This document shows, one piece after another, positions 1-4,129 of a stretch of DNA of 5,419 bases. Below the pieces are notes generated by a model. It made no database searches. It worked only from the letters and a program-made list of their open reading frames with translations, and was not told the DNA's origin. Position numbers and translations under genes: made by a program. This DNA is from Legionellales bacterium (GTDB lineage: Bacteria > Pseudomonadota > Gammaproteobacteria > WLWR01). The first letter of the stretch is position 1. Each line of letters opens with the position of its first letter. The stretch is taken from NCBI GenBank assembly GCA_012103495.1, contig WLWR01000124.1:1-5419 (forward strand). The letters are read 5' to 3'.

Positions 1-124
1 CCACCAGGGCGCCGGATACAGAAATCTGCACGCTTGGGTGGTGTGTGAGAAGCGCAATCCTGCTATTTCAACCTGTCATATCTGTTGCCTATAGCTGCTT
101 AACTTAGGAAACGAACACGACAGG
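1..124. other. GC-richer window edge, no assignable gene
   Basis: This segment is clearly richer in GC than the DNA that follows. Two plus-strand frames are open from the window edge. One runs to a TAG at 92-94 and reads GYRNLHAWV, then CHIC, which faintly recalls the H-x-W and C-x-x-C spacing of some phage HNH nucleases. It is far too short to assign. That frame is the same one used by the downstream gene at 125, separated only by the TAG. The segment could be the 3' end of a gene whose body lies outside the window, or a gene remnant at a recombination junction. Confidence 0.3.
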
Positions 125-511
125 GTGCGAGCATTCTATGCCACAATTACTTTTCAGACAATAAAAAGGAAAGCATGGTTGGTTTATTGGAGTTCATCAG
201 AAAAAAAATTCAATCAAAAAGATGTCATTGCTGTTTTTGATTCTCGAAAATCATCAGAATATATAAGTAATTTTATATTTCAATATTATATTGCATCTAC
301 TTGTTCTCTTGAAGAAAAAATCCATTTTTCATCTCATGCTAGAGACTTTCCCTACCAGGTAGAATTTGAAAAAATAAATGGTACTAACCATCTTTACTCT
401 ATATCATGTGGTCACAATTCTACTATTTTTGCTCGTATGGTTAAAAACCTTGCTATTTTTAAGAAATTAGATGGCTCTGATATTCTTAATTGGGAAGAGT
501 ATCCAGGATGA
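125..511 (+). CDS. hypothetical protein, 128 residues, very AT-rich
   Basis: I do not recognise this protein. It is rich in aromatic residues, lysine and serine, has no signal peptide or membrane segment, and shows patches such as KAWLVYWSSSEKKF (about residues 16-29), SISCGHNSTIFARMV (about 93-107) and a C-terminal NWEEYPG. Codon use is strongly AT-biased, unlike the minus-strand genes. This suggests separate acquisition, for example as a cassette. The start is uncertain. GTG at 125 has no properly spaced ribosome binding site. TTG at 179 has AAGGA eight bases upstream and would give about 110 residues. The frame is also open upstream to a TAG at 92-94. The long open frame in such AT-rich DNA and its soluble-protein composition favour a real gene. 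No function is proposed. Confidence 0.6.
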   Translation: MRAFYATITFQTIKRKAWLVYWSSSEKKFNQKDVIAVFDSRKSSEYISNFIFQYYIASTCSLEEKIHFSSHARDFPYQVEFEKINGTNHLYSISCGHNSTIFARMVKNLAIFKKLDGSDILNWEEYPG

Positions 512-856
512 AAGAAGAATTTTGGTAGTTGAGATATATGATAGTATTTTTTTAGGGTTTGAATTGGCAGCATGTTTTTTAAAATTTTAATTTTGTTATT
601 AAATAACATTAAATGTTTTATGCCATAAAAGTAAATTTTATCTGAGCTGTTATTTTTAAATATTTGATCAATCAGCTATAGAGTGCGTGTACGTCTCGAA
701 TTGATAATTCATGCCTTTTTAGGTCATGTCCGTAGACTGCTGTAAATTCAGATTAGCCAAGCTTGTTGAAATTAGATATTGGAGACACAGGTAAGTGATA
801 GCTTGGATGCAGGTAAATATGAGTGGTTAGATATTTGCTGATTAAATTTCAATTGA
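512..856. other. AT-rich intergenic region, no gene seen
   Basis: This gap lies between the hypothetical gene (+) and the ardA terminator (-), so the two transcription units converge here. Its first 150 bases are extremely AT-rich, with a small GTTAT/ATAAC hairpin at about 594-606. A 22-codon frame beginning at 726 has no proper ribosome binding site and is not called. No convincing terminator for the plus-strand gene was found. The run of seven T at about 547-553 is not preceded by a clear stem. Confidence 0.5.
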
Positions 857-896
857 CCCAAAATAAGAAGGGACACGCTTAATAGCTTGTCCCTTC
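857..896 (-). terminator. Rho-independent terminator of ardA
   Basis: A 9-bp perfect stem, GAAGGGACA (867-875) with TGTCCCTTC (888-896), encloses a 12-nt loop that has its own GCT/AGC pairing. Read on the minus strand it begins 4 nt after the ardA stop codon and is followed by TTATTTTGGG (866-857). It fits an intrinsic terminator closing the ardA transcript. The A-rich other side makes it less likely to stop plus-strand transcripts. Confidence 0.85.
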
Positions 897-900
897 GTTA

Positions 901-1410
901 TCAATAATTAGAAAACACATGCACATGATGATCAATATATACTGAAAAATAATCATTAATAAAGAGATCTCTTGCGAACGCATCATAGTCAATATAATGT
1001 TGAATATGATCTGAAATTTCATGGGAATATATCTCGTCAAACAACTGAGTCGCAAACTCCAATTCACTATCATATTCTCCATGGTAATGCTCTTCCAAAA
1101 CGGTGGCAGTGGCATCTATATCTCCATATATTGTCAGTACTTCTGTAAACAAATTACCATACTTTGCAATGTTGTTTGCAATGTCACTAATGGTTTTGAT
1201 GCTTCCATATTCACCCACTTGGTATGAACCAAATCCATCATGATCATGTATCGCCCATTCCTCTGCGTTGGGCATTGGACTTTCGGCCAACAACTTCATG
1301 ATTTCTTCCATGATCTCATCTTCACTTTGTTGGGCATCAATCCATTTGCCGTACAAAATTCCATGGTTGTATGATTCCAAGCACGCAACATAAATATGAA
1401 TGTTTGTCAT
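901..1410 (-). CDS. ardA: ArdA-family antirestriction protein
   Basis: This is an antirestriction protein of 169 residues, close to the usual size (Tn916 ArdA is about 166). ArdA dimers mimic bent B-form DNA and occupy the DNA-binding site of type I restriction-modification enzymes, protecting incoming plasmids and conjugative elements. Seen here: the N-terminal IYVACLESYNHG-LYGKWIDA block (6-26), EEWAIHDHDGFG (50-61), the GEYDSELEFATQLFDE stretch (111-126) matching the family's antirestriction motif, and the signature YIDYDAFARDLFINDYFSV (139-157). There are about 32 Asp/Glu against 5 Lys/Arg, as expected of a DNA mimic. The start at 1410 is chosen because AGGAG (1418-1422) lies 7 nt upstream and the family match begins there. 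The longer in-frame start at 1515 would translate the leader hairpins. The gene is intact, has its own terminator, and sits downstream of a structured leader that suggests control of its expression. Confidence 0.96.
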   Translation of the reverse strand: MTNIHIYVACLESYNHGILYGKWIDAQQSEDEIMEEIMKLLAESPMPNAEEWAIHDHDGFGSYQVGEYGSIKTISDIANNIAKYGNLFTEVLTIYGDIDATATVLEEHYHGEYDSELEFATQLFDEIYSHEISDHIQHYIDYDAFARDLFINDYFSVYIDHHVHVFSNY

Positions 1411-1449
1411 GTTTATTCTCCTGTGATTAAACGCCAGAGAACAAGCATT

Positions 1450-1477
1450 CCTACCAAGGAACATGTTCCCCGGTAGG
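1450..1477 (-). promoter_or_regulatory. 28-nt symmetric hairpin in the ardA leader
   Basis: The core is the perfect palindrome GGAACATGTTCC (1458-1469), flanked by CCTACC (1450-1455) and GGTAGG (1472-1477). The two bases between core and arm are AA on one side and CC on the other. They mismatch on the plus strand but form two G-U pairs in the minus-strand transcript, so the whole 28 nt pairs end to end only in the ardA RNA. It lies 40 nt upstream of the ardA start. It may be a structured leader element or an operator for a dimeric regulator. The strand bias favours RNA. Confidence 0.6.
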
Positions 1478-1482
1478 GTTGT

Positions 1483-1516
1483 AAAAAAAATTGACTCATT
1501 AATGTTAAGAATCAAT
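1483..1516 (-). terminator. Intrinsic terminator or attenuator upstream of ardA
   Basis: On the minus strand, ATTGATTC pairs with GAGTCAAT (8 bp with one T-G wobble; plus-strand arms 1509-1516 and 1490-1497) around an 11-nt loop. The 3' arm runs straight into a tract of eight T (1490-1483). It sits about 73 nt before the ardA start and about 350 nt after the stop of the upstream ParB-like gene. It could end read-through from that gene or act as an attenuator in the ardA leader. No good promoter is visible between it and ardA. Confidence 0.65.
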
Positions 1517-1868
1517 GTGATCTAGTGAATCTGCTGTCAAATGACATTATTAACAGAGATTTTAAGTAAGCATCTCAATAACAAGAATGTAAATCCTTGT
1601 TGCACGAGACCAATCTTGAGCTTTGAAATTTCGGATAGCATAGATCCCATTATCGAATCATTTTGATAAATCACTATGATTAAATAACAGATCAATACAC
1701 CGAAATCCTCAATCTAATCGACTGCTTGCTATCAGTTAAGAGGTTGGAAGCAAGTGATTTGCAAGACCTTATTTTTCAAGGAAAAGGTTTCACAGGAGTC
1801 TCACCTGTTCATCAGTTGCATTGATTGATCAGCTTACTGGATTTTCCAGGATGAAGGCAAGTGCGTTT
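1517..1868. other. non-coding gap between ParB-like gene and ardA
   Basis: No convincing gene was found. Small inverted repeats are present: AACAAG/CTTGTT (1580-1585, 1596-1601), CTTGCT/AGCAAG (1725-1730, 1749-1754) and CTGGA/TCCAG (1837-1841, 1845-1849), the last just after the ParB-like stop but without a T tract. A consensus minus-strand -35 hexamer TTGACA (1540-1535) is present. Its best-spaced -10 (CATTGA, 1517-1512) is poor and overlaps the terminator stem. Confidence 0.5.
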
Positions 1869-2630
1869 TCATTCATAATGTTCCATACGCTGATATGCTT
1901 GTGCGATGGAAAGATCATTTTGATCAACTTTCGCAAGATAGTGCGCATTGGTTTTCAGAAAAACAAGTCGGGCTTGTTCATATTGATTCTGATTAGAAAA
2001 ATTGGTAACTCTAGCAATTCGCGTATTGATGGACTCGCTTTGCACATGTGCATTCCAGTAAGGGTGATGCTGATACTCACAAAACAACGCCATACCAATG
2101 GCAACACGTTCGCTTACCCACAGATCCGCAATGTATTCAGAGAGTGAAAAGCATCCCAACCACAGTGCTTCCAAATCGATGATTCGACTTTGAGTCAACA
2201 AATTTCCATTGAGTGTTTGGTGTTGCAATCGTCGCCGCCCTAAGATCACTTCTTGGTTGAGGTTTACAAGAATGGCTCTTTGCATCAAATGAGGCGTGGT
2301 AGTCGCTTGTTGAATGACTGCATATTTGTCGGGTTGTTGTAATTGATCACCATGGTTTACAACATTGGGTTGATGGCGTCGCAACCGTCGCAAGATTTGA
2401 TTAGTTTGTTGTTCCTTCGGTGTCAGGCGCTCAATGCTGATGTGTGTTTTATCTTCGATGTGAAGGGCAGATGTATAGGGAAGGGCATTGGCTTGACTTA
2501 ACCAATTACGCACGGTACTTTCGCGAGCATGAAGGGCACGTGCGAGTGCTTTTACACCACCGAAATGTCGTTTTGCTTCCAGTAGTGCGCGTTGTTGAAT
2601 CGCATCAGCGTTAAACCAACCCTTTTCCAT
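1869..2630 (-). CDS. ParB-like protein with N-terminal YdaS/Cro-like HTH
   Basis: A 253-residue DNA-binding protein. Residues 22-70 look like a YdaS/Cro-type helix-turn-helix: HFGGVKALARAL, then ESTVRNWLSQ, then ISIERLTP, the last like the conserved C-terminal edge of that family. Residues 103-136 resemble the ParB/sulfiredoxin core, with ILVNLNQEVILGRRRLQ in place of the usual ...G-x-x-R-R-x box. WVSERVAIGMAL (171-182) and QARLVFLKTNAHYLAKV...LSIAQAYQRM (219-249) match helical segments common in element-borne ParB-like proteins. The likely role is transcriptional control or DNA partition/protection for the element. No ParA is present, so true partitioning is unproven. A TAA lies two codons upstream of ATG 2630, which fixes this start, but there is no good Shine-Dalgarno sequence. 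A well-formed promoter lies upstream. The combined domain call rests on motif reading. Confidence 0.75.
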   Translation of the reverse strand: MEKGWFNADAIQQRALLEAKRHFGGVKALARALHARESTVRNWLSQANALPYTSALHIEDKTHISIERLTPKEQQTNQILRRLRRHQPNVVNHGDQLQQPDKYAVIQQATTTPHLMQRAILVNLNQEVILGRRRLQHQTLNGNLLTQSRIIDLEALWLGCFSLSEYIADLWVSERVAIGMALFCEYQHHPYWNAHVQSESINTRIARVTNFSNQNQYEQARLVFLKTNAHYLAKVDQNDLSIAQAYQRMEHYE

Positions 2631-2698
2631 TTGTTACAGCAACGGGACTGCTTGTGGAGCATAGGATCAGCTTGAGTAATTTTTTTAATTTTCGTTAT

Positions 2699-2727
2699 GT
2701 TATAAGATGAAGCAAATCCATTTCCAA
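2699..2727 (-). promoter_or_regulatory. Sigma-70 promoter of the ParB-like gene
   Basis: On the minus strand, -35 TTGGAA (2727-2722) and -10 TATAAC (2704-2699) are separated by exactly 17 nt. The -10 matches consensus at five of six positions and the -35 at four of six. The expected transcript start near 2692 gives a leader of about 60 nt, A/T-rich at its start, and no strong ribosome binding site, so translation may be weak or regulated. Confidence 0.6.
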
Positions 2728-2730
2728 CTC

Positions 2731-3125
2731 AATGAATGCTTGGCTTATTTAATGGATCTCGGTGGACGTTTGTATCTCTGACAAGAGATAGGAATGGTAA
2801 GTCGTCCTTGGATCAGAGTGCTTGTAGAAACAATGTGTTGTTGAATGGCAAAATGAGGTGAATGATTTAAAACGAACATACTTTGGTTTCTCCATTACCG
2901 CCGAACAATCTAGGTCATCGATTATTCATTTTGTTTAAATTTAAGATCATTGATGCTCGATAATATCACAGCAAACTGGTTAAGTCATGAACATTATGTT
3001 TTTTAAAAGGGCTGTTGAAAAAGTATTCTTTCTTATGAGAATTCGCTCAAACATACCAAAATCATCACAGCCTTAAATAACGAAACAAACTTTTCAACTT
3101 TTATATTCTGAGTATTTTAACTTGC
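2731..3125. other. intergenic gap, no gene called
   Basis: This 395-bp stretch separates the small minus-strand gene from the ParB-like promoter. A plus-strand frame from ATG 2707 gives 24 codons, meets one TGA at 2779-2781, then stays open for about 20 more codons. It has no ribosome binding site and no recognisable sequence. The right part holds the inverted repeats listed separately. No promoter or RNA gene could be supported. Confidence 0.4.
3014..3098. repeat. 85-bp segment bounded by 8-bp inverted repeats
   Basis: GTTGAAAA (3014-3021) and TTTTCAAC (3091-3098) are perfect inverted repeats at the ends of an 85-bp segment. A second, gapped pair overlaps them: AAGGGCTGTTGA (3007-3018) against TCACAGCCTT (3064-3073). 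No target-site duplication flanks the segment, and no transposase is near. It may be a weak terminator after the small minus-strand gene, a remnant of an insertion-sequence end, or chance. Confidence 0.3.
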
Positions 3126-3341
3126 TCATCGCGTGGTCATGATCATTAATTGTCTGGGTAATAGCATTTGCATGTGAAATTGATTGTCGGTGTGTTGAAT
3201 GGGATACATTGCAAAACTCAGTTGTCCAATGGCAATCAGCCGTTGCCCATTTGGAACAATGATTTTACGTTGTGCATAGTGTTCGGTGTCTGATTTTAAT
3301 TTCGACATGAGTTCATCCAATGTTTTATTGTGGTTATTCAT
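3126..3341 (-). CDS. small hypothetical protein, 71 residues
   Basis: I do not recognise this protein. It begins MNNHNKTLDELMSKLKSD, likely an amphipathic helix, and continues with KIIVPNGQRLIAIGQLSFAMYPI, which reads like two beta strands. It ends with a Met-rich MQMLLPRQLMIMTTR tail. There is no signal peptide. The start at 3341 is preferred over the longer in-frame ATG at 3413 because GGAG (3352-3349) lies 7 nt upstream, and because the extra 24 residues would be encoded by a perfect hairpin. It is the first of three minus-strand genes in the order orf71, ParB-like, ardA, but the gap and the separate promoter at 2699-2727 argue against one operon. Its size and position suit a small regulatory or accessory protein of a mobile element. 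Confidence 0.6.
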   Translation of the reverse strand: MNNHNKTLDELMSKLKSDTEHYAQRKIIVPNGQRLIAIGQLSFAMYPIQHTDNQFHMQMLLPRQLMIMTTR

Positions 3342-3378
3342 GGTTAGGCTCCAATAGCTGCTGTGTGTAAATAAAGGT

Positions 3379-3407
3379 GGAGGGAAAGAAGAATGATCTT
3401 TCCCTCC
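3379..3407 (-). promoter_or_regulatory. Perfect 11-bp hairpin in the leader of the 71-residue gene
   Basis: GGAGGGAAAGA (3379-3389) pairs perfectly with TCTTTCCCTCC (3397-3407) around a 7-nt loop, 38 nt upstream of the chosen start at 3341. Neither side is followed by a clear T tract (minus strand: ACCTTTATTT), so it is at best a poor terminator. In the minus-strand RNA the stem and the ribosome binding site both carry GGA triplets, which are CsrA-type recognition elements. Regulation through the leader is possible but unproven. Confidence 0.55.
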
Positions 3408-3429
3408 GGCCACAACAAGGCACCACGCC

Positions 3430-3530
3430 GTCCATTAACGTTTGGCACACAGCATTGCCATGCGACTACAGTAGAGAAAAGCTAAAAACGCGTGTTTTCT
3501 CTGCTAGCGTGACAAATGGACAAACGCTAA
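3430..3530. repeat. Nested inverted repeats in the divergent intergenic region
   Basis: The outer pairs are GTCCATT (3430-3436) with AATGGAC (3515-3521), and TTAACGTTTG (3435-3444) with CAAACGCTAA (3521-3530, one mismatch). The inner hairpins are TGGCA/TGCCA (3443-3447, 3456-3460), AGAGAAAA/TTTTCTCT (3473-3480, 3495-3502, extendable to 11 positions with one wobble) and TAGCGT/ACGCTA (3505-3510, 3524-3529). A short direct repeat, GACAAA, occurs at 3511 and 3519. Such density is typical of replication or transfer origins and of regulatory regions. No function is assigned. Confidence 0.5.
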
Positions 3531-3631
3531 CAGAGATCACTAATTAGCTTGTTTCATGCCTTTGCAGTCGTGGCAGTGATATGCTGAATATCGACATAGA
3601 CCATGGATTGCTAGATCTGGTATGAATAAGT

Positions 3632-3640
3632 TGTGTATAA
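3632..3640 (-). promoter_or_regulatory. DnaA-box match (TTATACACA)
   Basis: On the minus strand this is TTATACACA, a perfect match to the consensus TTATNCACA bound by the replication initiator DnaA. It overlaps a plus-strand TATAAT hexamer (3636-3641) that lacks a good -35, so it may equally be part of a promoter. It stands out because a second relaxed box lies 155 bp away in the same intergenic region. Confidence 0.4.
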
Positions 3641-3728
3641 TGACATCGGTCATGGCGTAACTACCTCAGTTAGTTATGTTGTGGCAAGTGCTGAGTCGGT
3701 GTTAGTAGCACCGCTCAGCGCGCTACTA
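3640..3728 (+). promoter_or_regulatory. Cluster of hairpins, two mutually exclusive
   Basis: Three hairpins follow one another: ATGAC/GTCAT (3640-3644, 3649-3653), TAACTA/TAGTTA (3658-3663, 3671-3676), and a strong one in which GCTGAG plus CGGTG (3690-3695, 3697-3701) pair with CACCG plus CTCAGC (3709-3719), leaving one bulged T. The loop and 3' arm of the strong hairpin contain TAGTAGC (3703-3709), which can instead pair with GCTACTA (3722-3728). The two folds exclude each other. This could be a switching leader of the downstream plus-strand genes, a small RNA, or part of an origin. Confidence 0.45.
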
Positions 3729-3785
3729 TTATCTCTCGTATAATTTTAAGATTGCAAGTGTTTTTTTGATGAAAATTTTCAGTGT

Positions 3786-3794
3786 TTTTCCACA
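3786..3794 (+). promoter_or_regulatory. Relaxed DnaA-box match (TTTTCCACA)
   Basis: TTTTCCACA fits the relaxed consensus TTWTNCACA. It sits in an AT-rich stretch (about 3739-3850) that includes the palindrome GAAAATTTTC and T-runs, and that could serve as an unwinding element. It lies 62 nt upstream of the acidic small gene. Confidence 0.35.
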
Positions 3795-3856
3795 ATAGCC
3801 GAATGCCTGTGATGTTTGATATGCTTTTTTTGAGTTAAAAACCTTAGAGAAAACAA

Positions 3857-4129
3857 ATGGAACTGCATATCCCTGCTAATTTTGACTTTTCGACATTACG
3901 CCTTACCTACAACCCCATCACGGATGATTTATCGTATGATGTGAACTTGCTATCTGAGATGATACGGCTTAGATCAGATGAGGACGTAGCACTCATTGAT
4001 GAGGATTTGCTGTGGGGAATTTTATTGACGTTGTATCGGTATCATTTAGATAATGGTGGCAAGTCGGATGCTGTGGTTCAGCAATTTCTCGATGCGTTGG
4101 TTGATGAGAATGTGATGGGATCATGTTGA
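3857..4129 (+). CDS. small acidic hypothetical protein, 90 residues
   Basis: I do not recognise the family. The protein is strongly acidic, with 17 Asp/Glu against 5 Lys/Arg. It has no signal peptide and appears to be a soluble, mixed fold: MELHIPANFDFSTLRLTY (beta-like, 1-18), an acidic helix SDEDVALIDEDLLWGILLTLYRYHLD (40-65), and a C-terminal helix DAVVQQFLDALVDE (71-84). The start at 3857 is the first ATG of the frame, with a weak AGAGA about 7 nt upstream. Its stop overlaps the start of the endonuclease I gene by 7 nt, so the two are very likely co-transcribed and perhaps translationally coupled. Acidic partners beside nucleases are sometimes inhibitors or immunity proteins. This is inference only and no such family was recognised. 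Confidence 0.75.
   Translation: MELHIPANFDFSTLRLTYNPITDDLSYDVNLLSEMIRLRSDEDVALIDEDLLWGILLTLYRYHLDNGGKSDAVVQQFLDALVDENVMGSC

Noticed and set aside
57..64. ATCCTGC resembling the MOBP (RP4-type) nic core, and CATCCTGG on the minus strand at 504-511 and 1847-1854
   Set aside because: The core is too short, no conserved flanking sequence or properly placed inverted repeat was found, and no relaxase is in the window.
1411..1515. N-terminal extension of ArdA from the in-frame ATG at 1515
   Set aside because: It would translate the hairpins and T tract of the leader. The AGGAG site and family homology both place the start at 1410.
1537..1650. 37-codon minus-strand frame in the gap before ardA
   Set aside because: No ribosome binding site, unremarkable composition, and its end runs into the ardA leader region.
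502..1855. 11-bp direct repeat TCCAGGATGAA at 502-512 and 1845-1855, flanking ardA
   Set aside because: A few 11-bp repeats are expected by chance in 5.4 kb. One copy lies at the end of a coding frame and there are no matching extensions, so it is not called an attachment site.
2707..2844. Plus-strand frame from ATG 2707, open apart from a single TGA at 2779-2781
   Set aside because: No ribosome binding site, overlaps the minus-strand promoter, and no recognisable protein family; too short to claim a broken gene.
3622..3660. 12-codon frame just before the hairpin cluster, possibly a leader peptide
   Set aside because: No ribosome binding site and no run of regulatory codons. The only nearby -10 hexamer (3636-3641) lies inside it, so a transcript from there would not include its start.
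3577..3825. TGATATGCT repeated at 3577-3585 and 3817-3825 as possible iterons
   Set aside because: Only two copies in the region, widely spaced, and almost the same string (GATATGCT) also occurs inside the ParB-like gene, so chance is more likely.
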